Origin: Pseudomonadota bacterium
GTDB lineage: Bacteria; Pseudomonadota; Gammaproteobacteria; Xanthomonadales; Xanthomonadaceae
DNA: 64,000 nucleotides
NCBI GenBank assembly: GCA_018242445.1
Contig: JAFEBW010000030.1
Location: forward strand, 1-64,000
Direction: 5' to 3'
Shown: positions 17,607-30,068 of the stretch, one piece after another
How positions within the stretch are numbered: the stretch's first letter is position 1
How the letters are laid out: each line of letters starts with the position of its first letter
Made by a program: the position numbers and the translations under genes
Notes under the pieces: model-generated
The model's database searches: none
What the model was told of the DNA's origin: nothing
What the model saw: only the letters and a program-made list of their open reading frames with translations

Positions 17607-17696
17607 ACCACCGATCCCCGCGTAGCCCCGCGGCGCTGCCGCGGATTCCAGGCGGACGTGATGTCCGCGCAAATCCTAGTTGGGAGGAGGCCTGCC

Positions 17697-19340
17697 ATGT
17701 CCGCAGTCCATCTCGATTTTTCCCCGCGCTCGGGGGTGCTCGACAGCGCCCATCGCGGCGACATCCATGGCGCTTTCGGCAGCATCCGCCACGACGACCA
17801 CGGCCCGCGCAAGGGCTGGCGCGAGCGCATGCGCATCCTGCTGGCGATCCTCGGCCCCGGCCTGATCGTGATGGTCGGCGACAACGACGCCGGCGCCTTC
17901 GGCACCTACACGCAGGCCGCGCAGAACTACGGCACCACCCTGCTGTGGACGCTGCTGTTGCTGATCCCGGTGCTGTACGTCAATCAGGAGATGGTGTTGC
18001 GCCTGGGCGCGGTCACCGGCGTGGGCCACGCGCGGCTGATCTTCGAGCGCTTCGGCAAGTTCTGGGGCGCGTTCAGCGTGATCGACCTGTTCCTGCTCAA
18101 CGCGCTGACCATCGTCACCGAGTTCATCGGCATCAGCCTGGCCTGCCATTACCTCGGGCTGTCGCCAGGCTGGGGCGTGGGCGTGGCGGCGGTGCTGGTG
18201 ATGGCCGCGGCGAGCACCGGCGACTTCCGGCGCTTCGAGCGCTTCGCGATGGTGCTGGTCGCCGGCAGCCTGTTGCTGGTGCCGATCTTCCTGCTGGCGC
18301 ATCCGCCGGTGCGGCAGGTCGCGCACGACTTCCTCGTGCCGTCCATGCCCCAAGGCGCGCCGCTGGCCGACGTGATGCTGCTGATCATCGCCATCGTCGG
18401 CACCACGGTGGCGCCGTGGCAGTTGTTCTTCCAGCAAAGCTACGTCATCGACAAGCGCATCACCCCGCGCTTCATCGGCTACGAGCGCATCGACCTGTGG
18501 CTGGGCATCGGCCTGGTGGTGCTGGGCGCGATGGCGATGATCGCCTTCACCGCGGCGGCCTTCGCCGGGCACCCGGAGGCCGGGCATTTCGTCGATGCCG
18601 GCGCGGTGGCTTCAGGGATCGACAAGTACGTCGGCCACGCCGCGGGCGTGATGTTCGCCGTCGCATTGATCGATGCCTGCATCATCGGCGCGGCGGCGGT
18701 GTCGCTGTCCACGGCCTACGCCATCGGCGACGTGTTTTCGGTCAACCACTCGCTGCATCGCAAGCCCTCGGAGGCCAAGGCCTTCTACGCGGTGTTCTGC
18801 GGCCTGATCGTGATGTCCGCCGCGCTGGTGCTCACGCCCGGCACGCCGCTGGGGTTGCTGACCAATGCGGTGCAGACGCTGGCCGGCGTGCTGCTGCCCA
18901 GCGCCACCGTGTTCTTGCTGTTGCTGTGCAACGACAAGGCGGTGCTCGGCCCGTGGGTCAACGGCTGGAAAGCCAACCTGTTCACCGGCGCGGTGATCGC
19001 CGCGCTGGTGATGCTGTCGGTCGTGCTCACCGCGGCGGTGCTGTTCCCGGGGATCACCGAGGGCGTCATCCTCGACATCCTCGGCGGCGGCGTGGTGCTG
19101 GCCGCCGTGGCCGCGCTGGGCATGCTGTTTTCGCACCGCCGTGGCGCGCAAGACATCGCCGTCGATCCGACGCCGATCCCGGCCGCCGACCGCGACCACT
19201 GGCGCATGCCGCCGCTCGCCGAGCTGCCGCCCGGTCGCATCGCCGGCGCGAATCGGGTGTGGATGATCGTGCTGCGCGGTTACCTGTTCGTCGCCGGCGG
19301 GTTGGTGCTGGTGCGCATCGTCGCGCTCGCCATTCATTGA
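17697..19340 (+). CDS. NRAMP-like divalent metal cation transporter with altered metal site
   Basis: An inner-membrane protein of 547 residues with a hydrophilic N-terminal tail (about 1-44) and about eleven membrane helices. It belongs to the NRAMP fold, with GPGLIVMVGDNDAG in helix 1 and IVGTTVAPWQLFFQQS in helix 6. The metal-binding DPGN of classical NRAMPs is DAGA here (D64-A67). The MPH of helix 6 is APW (A239-W241), so both the sulfur ligand and the histidine are lost. Such changes predict a non-classical ion choice, possibly magnesium as in NRAMP-related magnesium transporters; this is inference. The start at 17697 follows a strong GGGAGGAGG. It is followed after 20 bases by a porin gene. 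Confidence 0.85.
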   Translation: MSAVHLDFSPRSGVLDSAHRGDIHGAFGSIRHDDHGPRKGWRERMRILLAILGPGLIVMVGDNDAGAFGTYTQAAQNYGTTLLWTLLLLIPVLYVNQEMVLRLGAVTGVGHARLIFERFGKFWGAFSVIDLFLLNALTIVTEFIGISLACHYLGLSPGWGVGVAAVLVMAAASTGDFRRFERFAMVLVAGSLLLVPIFLLAHPPVRQVAHDFLVPSMPQGAPLADVMLLIIAIVGTTVAPWQLFFQQSYVIDKRITPRFIGYERIDLWLGIGLVVLGAMAMIAFTAAAFAGHPEAGHFVDAGAVASGIDKYVGHAAGVMFAVALIDACIIGAAAVSLSTAYAIGDVFSVNHSLHRKPSEAKAFYAVFCGLIVMSAALVLTPGTPLGLLTNAVQTLAGVLLPSATVFLLLLCNDKAVLGPWVNGWKANLFTGAVIAALVMLSVVLTAAVLFPGITEGVILDILGGGVVLAAVAALGMLFSHRRGAQDIAVDPTPIPAADRDHWRMPPLAELPPGRIAGANRVWMIVLRGYLFVAGGLVLVRIVALAIH

Positions 19341-19360
19341 TCCCGGCTGGAATCCCCATC

Positions 19361-20704
19361 ATGCAGACGATACCCGATCGCGCGGCCATCGCCGCGAGGC
19401 TGCTGCTGTGCCTGCCGCTGGCGTGCGCGCTGCCCCTGACCGCGCATGCCGACGAGGCCGCCGCACCGGAGAACTGGTCGCTGCACGCGCAGGCGACGTG
19501 GGTGGACCAGTACCACGGCGATTTCCGTTCGCCGTATGCCGGTGTCAACAGTTTGAGCGCGCGTGCGCAGGCGAAGGAAACCTTCGACCTGACGCTCTTC
19601 GTCGGCGCGCGTTTGTGGCATGGCGGCGAGTTCTACCTCAACCCTGAAATCGACCAAGGCTTCGGTTTCGACAACACCCTGGGCGTGGCCGGTTTCACCA
19701 GCGGCGAGGCGTACAAGGTCGGCCGCAGCAGCCCCTACGGACGCCTGCATCGCGCCTTCCTGCGGCAGACCTTCGACCTCGGCGGCGGCGCGGAAACCGT
19801 CGCTGCCGACGCCAACCAACTGGCTGGCACGCGCACGAAGAACCGCGTCGTGCTCACGCTCGGCAAGTTCGCCGTCACCGACGTGTTCGACACCAATGCG
19901 TATGCGCACGACCCGCGCGGGGATTTCCTGAACTGGTCGATCATCGACGGCGGTGCGTTCGACTATGCCGCCGATGCCTGGGGTTACACGCTGGGCGCGG
20001 CGGGCGAATGGACGCAAGGCGGGTGGACGCTGCGCGCCGGCGTGTTCAACCTCTCCAAGGTGCCCAACGCCACCCAGCTCGAAACCGATTTCCGGCAACG
20101 CGAAGTCCTCGCCGAGCTGGAGCGCCGCTATGCGCTGGCCGGCAAGCCAGGCGCCGTGCGCTGGCTCGCGTTCTCCAACCGCGGACGCATGGGCTCGTAT
20201 GCGGATGCCATCGCCCTCGGGCAGGCCACGAACACTATCCCGAGCACCGCGCTGGTGCGGCGCATGGCCTCGCGCGACGGGGTGGCGATCAACGTCGAGC
20301 AGCAATTGGCTGACGATCTGGGCGCGTTCGTCCGCATCGGCCGCAACGACGGCAGCAAGGAGGCCTTCGAGTTCACCGAGATCAACCGCTCCGTCGCGGC
20401 CGGCCTGTCGTGGAAAGGTGCCGCGTGGGGACGCGCGCAGGACACCCTCGGCGTGGCCGGCGTGGTCAATGGCCTGTCGGCGCCGGCGCGGGCGTACTTC
20501 GCCGCCGGCGGCATCGGCATCCTGATCGGCGACGGACGCTTGCCGCACTATGGCGACGAGGCGATCGGCGAGGTGTATTACAACGCCGCCATCAATGGTT
20601 GGCTGACCGTGGGCCTGGACTACCAGTTCGTCGATCACCCGGCCTACAACCGCGACCGCGGGCCGGTGAATGTGATCGCCTTGAGGCTGCACGCGCAGAA
20701 GTGA
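19361..20704 (+). CDS. OprB-type carbohydrate-selective porin family protein
   Basis: An outer-membrane beta-barrel of 447 residues with a signal peptide of about 30 residues ending AHADEA. The mature chain shows alternating beta strands, the OprB-like segment WHGGEFYLNPEIDQGFG near residue 85-102, and a terminal strand closing NVIALRLHAQK. The family is named for sugar channels. Here its position 20 bases after an NRAMP-like importer suggests that it carries the transporter's ion across the outer membrane, much as MnoP supports manganese uptake in Bradyrhizobium (comparison from memory). It faces the convergent cell wall hydrolase gene. Confidence 0.85.
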   Translation: MQTIPDRAAIAARLLLCLPLACALPLTAHADEAAAPENWSLHAQATWVDQYHGDFRSPYAGVNSLSARAQAKETFDLTLFVGARLWHGGEFYLNPEIDQGFGFDNTLGVAGFTSGEAYKVGRSSPYGRLHRAFLRQTFDLGGGAETVAADANQLAGTRTKNRVVLTLGKFAVTDVFDTNAYAHDPRGDFLNWSIIDGGAFDYAADAWGYTLGAAGEWTQGGWTLRAGVFNLSKVPNATQLETDFRQREVLAELERRYALAGKPGAVRWLAFSNRGRMGSYADAIALGQATNTIPSTALVRRMASRDGVAINVEQQLADDLGAFVRIGRNDGSKEAFEFTEINRSVAAGLSWKGAAWGRAQDTLGVAGVVNGLSAPARAYFAAGGIGILIGDGRLPHYGDEAIGEVYYNAAINGWLTVGLDYQFVDHPAYNRDRGPVNVIALRLHAQK

Positions 20705-20741
20705 GCCGCGCGCGCGTGCGGTTCGTGGGTGTCGTGCAGCC

Positions 20742-21185
20742 TCAGCGCGCGGCCAGGCTCGGCGAGCGGTAGAAGGTGTGATCGCCGATGCGCTTGACCA
20801 CGCGCCCGTTGCCGGTTTCCACGGAACTGAGCGCGAAACTGTTCGCGCCGGGGACGACCTCATGCCGCTCGCCGCGCGGCTGCGACCAGTCCCAGGCGGT
20901 GTCGATGGCGATGCGCAGGGCGGTCAGGCCGGCGGCCGGCTCGATCAGGCGCTGGTTGGGGTTGAGCGTGGCCATCGCGAATTGCCCGGGCGCGGTGACG
21001 ACCGAGCACACCGAATCGCCCCAGATGCCACTGTCGCGGCGGCGCAGGGCCACCTCGGCGATGGCGCGCTGGCCGATGAGCGGCTGGCCGCGGGCTTCGA
21101 GGTACACGGTGGTCGCCAGACACATCGGGTCGGCGACCGGCTGGGGCAGGGTATGCGCCAGCCAGAGAATCAATGCCAGTTTCAT
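20742..21185 (-). CDS. Cell wall hydrolase, SleB-like family
   Basis: A small exported hydrolase of 147 residues with the Hydrolase_2 (SleB/CwlJ) fold. The signal is short (about 1-18). The hallmark TVYLEARGQPLIGQRAIAEV carries the catalytic glutamate near residue 31, and VCSVVTAPGQFA follows. The family attacks glycosidic bonds of peptidoglycan. The start at 21185 has AAGGA upstream. The longer frame reaching to 21323 begins with an Arg/Pro-rich shadow sequence and was rejected. No operon partner: the gene is convergent with the porin and separated from fadH by a repeat-bearing gap. Confidence 0.88.
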   Translation of the reverse strand: MKLALILWLAHTLPQPVADPMCLATTVYLEARGQPLIGQRAIAEVALRRRDSGIWGDSVCSVVTAPGQFAMATLNPNQRLIEPAAGLTALRIAIDTAWDWSQPRGERHEVVPGANSFALSSVETGNGRVVKRIGDHTFYRSPSLAAR

Positions 21186-21638
21186 TGCGGAGGTTCCTTG
21201 CTGCGTTGGCCGTCGCGCGGTGGGTGCGCGTCGGCATGGCGTCCTGGGGGACACGCGGAAGCGGTCGGGTTCTCTGGCGCGGGCCGGCTCGGCCCGGTGT
21301 GGTCGGGGGGCGCACCGTAGCACGGCTTGCTCGGGCGAATGTAAAGAAAGTGCAATCCGATCAATGGGATGGATGCTTCGGCAAAGCTGTCGCGGACGCG
21401 TTTCAGGCCGTGGTGTCGGTGCCGAAACGCAAGGTGTTGGGGATCATGCGATGGCGAACCGCCATATCGTGGGTAGGGCGATGGCAGGCCTGCCGTCGCC
21501 GACCCGGTGTTCCGCAGCGACGGACTGATCGCGGCAAGTTCCTACAGGAACCTCGGAACAAGCTCTCTCTTGGCTCGTCATCCCCGCGAAGGCGGGGATC
21601 CAGTGACTCCAACTTTTGAGGATTGTTCTGACCTTGCC
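21186..21638. other. Intergenic region between the cell wall hydrolase and fadH
   Basis: This 453-base gap has no convincing gene. It holds a family B palindrome (21576-21606) near the fadH end and an AT-richer stretch around 21340-21360 (GTAAAGAAAGTGC) that may contain the hydrolase promoter on the minus strand. Nothing else stands out. Confidence 0.5.
21576..21606. repeat. Family B intergenic repeat, single unit
   Basis: CGTCATCCCCGC and GCGGGGATCCAG form a hairpin with a GAAG loop. It is the single-arm form of the paired element at 3604-3688 and lies just downstream of the fadH stop. Confidence 0.75.
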
Positions 21639-25372
<3,734 letters not shown>

Positions 25373-25380
25373 TACAGAAC

Positions 25381-26625
25381 TCAAAGCCCCAGCAACATGC
25401 GCTGCGGGTTCTCGAGCTGGTTCTTGATGTCCACGAGGAACAGCACCGCGTCCTTGCCGTCGATGATGCGGTGGTCGTAGCTGATCGCCACGTACATCAT
25501 CGGTGCGGCGATCACCTGCCCGTTCTCGACGATCGCGCGCTCCTTGATGGTGTGCATGCCGAGGATGGCCGACTGCGGCGGGTTCACGATCGGGGTGGAG
25601 AACAGCGAGCCGAAGGTGCCGCCGTTGGTGATGGTGAAGGTGCCGCCTTGCAGGTCTTCCAGCTTCAGTCCGCCTTCGCGCGCCGCCTTGGCGTAGGCGA
25701 TGATGGCTTTCTCGATCTGCGCGAAGCTCATCGATTCGGCATTGCGCAGCACCGGCGTGACCAGGCCCTTGTCGGTGGACACCGCCACCGAGATGTCGGC
25801 GTAGCCGTGGTAGATGACGTCGTTGCCATCCACCGAGGCGTTCACCACCGGATGGCGCGCCAGCGCGTTGGCGGCGGCCTTCACGAAGAAGCTCATGAAG
25901 CCGAGCTTGACGCCGTTGGCCTTCTCGAAGGTTTCGCCTTCGCTCTTGCGCAGCTTCGCCACCGCGGCGAGGTTGATCTCGTTGAACGAGGTCAGCATCG
26001 CGATGGAGTTCTTCGACTGCATCAGGCGCTCGGCGATCTTCGCGCGCATGCGCGTCATGGGGACGCGTTCTTCGGGGCGCGCAGAGCCGGGAATCGGGAA
26101 TCGGGAATCGGGAATCGGAGCAGCAGGTGCTTTAGCCGCTGGCGCAGACGCAGCAGGAGCCATCGCCCCGCCGGAACGCATGAAGTTGACGAGGTCTTCC
26201 TTCGTCACTTGGTTGCCGCGGCCGGTGCCGGTGACGTTGGCGGGGTCGATGCGGTTGGTTTCGGCGGTGAAGCGCGCGCCCGGCGGCAACGCGGAGGTGT
26301 CGGCCTTGGCGGCGGGTGCGGCAGCCTTGGGCGCTGCGGCCGGTGCGGGCGTGGCGCTCGCGGCGGCGGGCGCAGCAGCGGCGACAGCACCTTCCTCGAT
26401 GATCGCCAATACCTGCGCACTGGTCACCGTGCTGCCGGTATCGAACTTGATTTCCTTGAGCACGCCATCGGCGGGCGCGGGCACTTCCAGCACCACCTTG
26501 TCGGTTTCCAGATCGAGCAGGTTCTCGTCGCGCTTCACGGCATCGCCGGGCTTTTTGTGCCAGGCGGCGATGGTGGCGTCGGATACGGATTCCGGCAGAA
26601 CCGGGACTTTGACTTCGATGCTCAT
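25381..26625 (-). CDS. sucB: Dihydrolipoyllysine-residue succinyltransferase (E2 of 2-oxoglutarate dehydrogenase)
   Basis: Core E2 of the 2-oxoglutarate dehydrogenase complex, 414 residues. The lipoyl domain (1-78) has the lipoylated lysine K43 in ETDKVVLE. An Ala/Pro-rich linker is followed by a peripheral-subunit-binding domain (about 115-150). A second linker (about 152-185) leads to the catalytic acyltransferase domain ending with DHRIIDG near 386-392. The second linker is odd: it contains [12 protein letters not shown], encoded by four tandem copies of the heptamer GGGAATC (26089-26116 on the plus strand), a type of repeat normally found between genes. The reading frame is intact. The gene lies 68 bases after sucA in the operon. 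Confidence 0.96.
   Translation of the reverse strand: MSIEVKVPVLPESVSDATIAAWHKKPGDAVKRDENLLDLETDKVVLEVPAPADGVLKEIKFDTGSTVTSAQVLAIIEEGAVAAAAPAAASATPAPAAAPKAAAPAAKADTSALPPGARFTAETNRIDPANVTGTGRGNQVTKEDLVNFMRSGGAMAPAASAPAAKAPAAPIPDSRFPIPGSARPEERVPMTRMRAKIAERLMQSKNSIAMLTSFNEINLAAVAKLRKSEGETFEKANGVKLGFMSFFVKAAANALARHPVVNASVDGNDVIYHGYADISVAVSTDKGLVTPVLRNAESMSFAQIEKAIIAYAKAAREGGLKLEDLQGGTFTITNGGTFGSLFSTPIVNPPQSAILGMHTIKERAIVENGQVIAAPMMYVAISYDHRIIDGKDAVLFLVDIKNQLENPQRMLLGL
26089..26116. repeat. Four tandem GGGAATC heptamers inside sucB
   Basis: Four exact copies of a seven-base unit lie within the sucB linker-coding region. A degenerate GTTCCC-type relative of the tract lies before rlmE (49130-49204). 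Gain or loss of one or two units would shift the frame of an enzyme of the TCA cycle, whereas three units (21 bases) would keep it. Confidence 0.85.
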
Positions 26626-26693
26626 GGAGTTTCCTTGGACAGTTGTCTTTTCATGTTGCGGTCAATGGTGCGCAAATGACGCATGGGCGGCCG

Positions 26694-29573
26694 TCACGCA
26701 CCCGCGACCACGTTCTCGCCGAGCTTGCCAGCCAGAGCATCATCGACCAGCTTCGCCTGCTCGGACTGATGTGTGGACAGATGCCCGCAGGCCGGTGCCG
26801 CCGAGCGCATGCGGCCGGCGTAGAACAGCCTTTGCCCCGGTTGCAGGCAGCGCTCCAGATGGTGCTGGATCTGGTACCACGCGCCCTGGTTCATCGGCTC
26901 CTCCTGACACCAAACGAGCGACTTCGCGGCCGCGAAGCGCTGCAATTCGGCGATCAGCTCGGTGCGCGGGAACGGGAACAACTGCTCGGCGCGGGCGATG
27001 GCAACGTTGGTCAACTTGCGCTTGGCCAATTCCTCGACGAGGTCGTAATAGACCTTGCCGGCGCACACGACCAAACGCTCGACTTTTTTCGGATCCGCCG
27101 CGCCATCGCCGATGAAGTCGTGGAAGCGACCGCCGGCAAGTTCGTCGAGTGTCGATACCGCCAGCTTGTGGCGCAGCAGCGACTTGGGCGTGAACACCAC
27201 CAGCGGCTTGCGGGTGGCGCGCAGCATCTGCCGGCGCAGCAGGTGGAAGATCTGCGCCGGGGTGGTCGGCACGCACACCTGCATGTTGTCGAGCGCGCAC
27301 AGTTGCAGGAAGCGTTCGAGCCTCCCTGATGAATGCTCCGGGCCTTGGCCTTCATAACCGTGCGGCAGCAACAGGGCGAGCCCGCACAGGCGGTTCCACT
27401 TGGCCTCGCCGGAGCTGATGAACTGGTCGATCACCACCTGCGCGCCGTTGGCGAAATCGCCGAACTGCGCTTCCCAGATCGCCAGCGTGCCGGGGTCGGC
27501 GGTGGCGTAGCCGTATTCGAAGGCCATCACCGCTTCCTCGCTGAGCAGCGAGTCGACGATGGTCACGTCCAGCGGATCGGCTTTTTCCGGCAGCAGGGAT
27601 CGCAACGGCAGGTAGTCGGGCTTGCCGCTCTGGTCGTGCAGCACGGCATGGCGATGGAAGAAGGTGCCGCGGCCGGCGTCCTGCCCGACGAGGCGCAGCT
27701 TGAAGCCGCCTTCGAGCAGGCTCGCATAGGCGAGATTTTCGGCGAAGCCCCAGTCGGCGCTTTGCGTGCCGGCGGCCATCTTGCGGCGGTCGTCGTAGAT
27801 CTTGGCCACGCGCGGATGCAGGGTGATGTCGGCGGGAATGGTGTTGATGCAGGTCGCCAGCGCATCCAGTTGGGTACGCGCGATGGAGGTGTCCACCGCG
27901 TCCTTCATCGAGCCGGCGAGGTAGGGCTTCCAGTCCGCGCCGAACGCCTCGGCGGGTTTGTCGGCCAGTTCGGTGGTGACCGCGCCGGTCTCCAGCTTGT
28001 TGCGGTAGCCGTCCACCAGCGCGCCCGCGCCGGCCGCGTCGATCACGCCCTGCGCGATCAGGCGGTCGGCGTACAGCTCGCGCGGCGTCTTGTGCGCCTT
28101 GATGACCTGATACATCACCGGCTGCGTGGCCGATGGCTCGTCGGCCTCGTTGTGGCCATGGCGGCGGTAGCAGACCACGTCGATGACGATGTCCTTGTTG
28201 AACTCGCGGCGGAAGTCGAATGCGAGCTGGGTGCAGAACACCACGGCCTCGGGATCGTCGCCGTTGACGTGCAGGATCGGCGCGCCGACCATCTTGGCGA
28301 GGTCGGTGCAATACAGCGTGGATCGCGCGTCGTCGGTGCGGCTGGTGGTGAATCCGACCTGGTTGTTGATGACGACGTGCACGCTGCCGCCGACGGTGAA
28401 GTAGCGGGCCTGCGACATCTGCAGCAATTCCATGCCCACGCCTTGCCCGGCGAAGGCCGCGTCGCCGTGGATCAGCACCGGCAGCACCGCGTCGCGCTCG
28501 CGATCCTCGCGGCGTTGCTGGCGCGCGCGCACGCTGCCGGCGACCACCGGGTTGACGATTTCCAGATGCGAGGGGTTGAACGCCAGCGCCAGATGCACCG
28601 GCCCGCCGGGTGTGGCGACATCGGCCGAGAAGCCCATGTGGTATTTCACGTCGCCCGAATGCGCCGGATCGTCGTGGTGCTCGTAGCGGCCCTCGAACTC
28701 GTCGAACAGCTTGCCCGGCGGCTTGCCCAGGGTGTTGACCAGCACGTTCAGGCGGCCGCGATGGGCCATGCCGACCACCATCTCCTTCACGCCCGCCGCG
28801 CCGGCGCGGCGCACCAGTTCGTCCATCAGCGGGATCAGCGAATCGCCGCCTTCCAGCGAGAAGCGCTTCTGGCCGACGTACTTGGTGTGCAGGAAGCGCT
28901 CCAGACCGTCGGCGGCGGTGAGCCGTTCGAGGATGCGTCGGCGCGCATCGGCATCGAACCCGAACTGTCCCGCCGCCGCTTCCAGCCGCTGGTACACCCA
29001 GTAGCGTTGCGTGCGGTCGGAGATGTGCATGAACTCCGCGCCGATGCTGCTGCTGTAGGTGGCCTTGAGCGTGCCCAGCAACTCGCGCAGGCTCGTGCTG
29101 GCCGGGCCTGCGGTCAGGCCGGTGCGGAACGACGTGCCGAGGTCGGCGTCGGACAGGCCGTGCGCGGCCAGATCCAGGTCGGAATCATCAGGTTTATGCG
29201 GTTGCTCGGCGGTGTCGCCGATCGCCGCCAGCCCCAGCGGATCGAGGTTGGCGCGCAGGTGCCCGCGTGAACGATAAGCGGTGACCAGCTTGAGCACCGC
29301 CGCCTGCTTCTGCGCCTGCGCATCGGAGACGACGACCGCCGGGCCGGCGGCGCCGTTGGTGCGGCCGGCATGCCTGCTCGCTTCCACGATGCGCGCCATC
29401 GCCGCCGTGTGCGACACGTCGGCACGGTTGGCGAAGCCGTCGAACCAGGCTTTCCAGTCCGCGCCCACGCTGGATGGATCGGCGAGATAGCTCTCGTACA
29501 GATCCTCGATGTAGGCGGCGTTGCCGCCGGAGTTCTGGGAAGTCGAGGCAAACTGCTGGATCAGGCTATCCAC
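26694..29573 (-). CDS. sucA: 2-oxoglutarate dehydrogenase E1 component
   Basis: Thiamine-diphosphate-dependent decarboxylase that starts the 2-oxoglutarate dehydrogenase reaction. It is 959 residues, close to the usual 930-950. The N-terminal E2-binding segment has NAAYIEDLYESYLADP. TPP and magnesium binding regions include HRGRLNVLVN, HGDAAFAGQGVGMELLQM and VNGDDPEAV, and the C-terminal transketolase-like domain has GYEGQGPEHSSGRLER. The start codon is GTG at 29573, with AAGG close upstream. No later Met fits the conserved N-terminus. It is the first gene of the sucA-sucB-lpdA operon. A TATACT -10 candidate lies about 85 bases upstream. Confidence 0.97.
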   Translation of the reverse strand: MDSLIQQFASTSQNSGGNAAYIEDLYESYLADPSSVGADWKAWFDGFANRADVSHTAAMARIVEASRHAGRTNGAAGPAVVVSDAQAQKQAAVLKLVTAYRSRGHLRANLDPLGLAAIGDTAEQPHKPDDSDLDLAAHGLSDADLGTSFRTGLTAGPASTSLRELLGTLKATYSSSIGAEFMHISDRTQRYWVYQRLEAAAGQFGFDADARRRILERLTAADGLERFLHTKYVGQKRFSLEGGDSLIPLMDELVRRAGAAGVKEMVVGMAHRGRLNVLVNTLGKPPGKLFDEFEGRYEHHDDPAHSGDVKYHMGFSADVATPGGPVHLALAFNPSHLEIVNPVVAGSVRARQQRREDRERDAVLPVLIHGDAAFAGQGVGMELLQMSQARYFTVGGSVHVVINNQVGFTTSRTDDARSTLYCTDLAKMVGAPILHVNGDDPEAVVFCTQLAFDFRREFNKDIVIDVVCYRRHGHNEADEPSATQPVMYQVIKAHKTPRELYADRLIAQGVIDAAGAGALVDGYRNKLETGAVTTELADKPAEAFGADWKPYLAGSMKDAVDTSIARTQLDALATCINTIPADITLHPRVAKIYDDRRKMAAGTQSADWGFAENLAYASLLEGGFKLRLVGQDAGRGTFFHRHAVLHDQSGKPDYLPLRSLLPEKADPLDVTIVDSLLSEEAVMAFEYGYATADPGTLAIWEAQFGDFANGAQVVIDQFISSGEAKWNRLCGLALLLPHGYEGQGPEHSSGRLERFLQLCALDNMQVCVPTTPAQIFHLLRRQMLRATRKPLVVFTPKSLLRHKLAVSTLDELAGGRFHDFIGDGAADPKKVERLVVCAGKVYYDLVEELAKRKLTNVAIARAEQLFPFPRTELIAELQRFAAAKSLVWCQEEPMNQGAWYQIQHHLERCLQPGQRLFYAGRMRSAAPACGHLSTHQSEQAKLVDDALAGKLGENVVAGA

Positions 29574-29658
29574 TACCTTGGCCCGTTCTGGAAGGACTGC
29601 AAGCGATTGATTTCAGGCCGTCAAGCCGCACGTTTTTACGCGCGACGAACGGCCTTCC

Positions 29659-29664
29659 AGTATA
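29659..29664 (-). promoter_or_regulatory. Candidate -10 element for sucA
   Basis: TATACT on the minus strand, about 85 bases before the GTG start. The -35 region (TCCGAA or TTCCGA at 17-18 bases) is weak, as expected if an activator or stress response governs the operon. Confidence 0.4.
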
Positions 29665-29870
29665 GCGCGAGCGCGCCGGGCTTCGGAACCGCGCTGATGG
29701 TTGGGCGCTTTTCCTTCTCCCGCCGGGCGTGGCGCGAGGTGCCGCCCGGGTGGATGAACTGCTGGTCCATAGGCAACGGCGCATCGACTTTGTGTGCGAG
29801 ATCGGTTCTTCGCTCGGCCTTCGGTCGCCCTGGCCGGGAACCCTCTTCTCGGAGACCCGAAAACAGACTC

Positions 29871-29905
29871 CTTCCCCCGCTTGCGGGGGAAGGTTGGGAT
29901 GGGGG
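29871..29905. repeat. Family A intergenic repeat
   Basis: CTTCCCCCGC and GCGGGGGAAG form a hairpin followed by GTTGGGATGGGGG, the best-preserved copy of this family in the window. Confidence 0.75.
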
Positions 29906-29949
29906 CAAACGCAAGTGGCTGGTCTCACGGACATGCCTTGGAATCCGCC

Positions 29950-29983
29950 CCCCCCTGACCCTCCCCCGCGGGCGAGGGAGGGG
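29950..29983. repeat. C-rich palindromic repeat
   Basis: CCCTCCCCCGC and GGGCGAGGGAGGGG make an imperfect hairpin 45 bases from the family A copy. It is related to the CCCTC-type units at 25336 and 48008. Confidence 0.6.
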
Positions 29984-30068
29984 ATCAATTCTTTTTGCAA
30001 TGCGATGTTTTCGGAAAAAATGATCAGGGCGCGACGGGCGGCGGTTTATCTCAGCGGGAGAAGGCGAC

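Larger units (their letters stand above)
16922..17696 (+). other. Long structured leader region of the NRAMP-like transporter
   Basis: This 775-base gap contains no conserved protein gene. The right-hand 550 bases look like an mRNA leader. There is a candidate promoter (17120-17149), a short ORF of 44 codons (17238-17372), and a long hairpin that buries a Shine-Dalgarno sequence (17381-17425). A second short ORF of 59 codons follows (17427-17606). Then come three more hairpins: GGCCGC/GCGGCC near 17574, CCGCGG/CCGCGG near 17626, and GCGGAC/GTCCGC at 17652-17668. A strong GGGAGGAGG ribosome site ends the region. I cannot match it to a known riboswitch class, including the yybP-ykoY manganese and M-box types. 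Confidence 0.5.
29574..30068. other. Promoter region of the suc operon with repeats
   Basis: This 495-base gap lies upstream of sucA and downstream of the GNAT gene. It holds the probable sucA promoter near 29660 and two palindromic repeats (29871-29905 and 29950-29983). No ORF in it shows protein-like sequence. Confidence 0.6.

Noticed and set aside
17120..17690. Known manganese (yybP-ykoY) or magnesium (M-box) riboswitch
   Set aside because: The expected conserved cores were not recognised; only generic hairpins and short ORFs are present. A covariance search would settle it.
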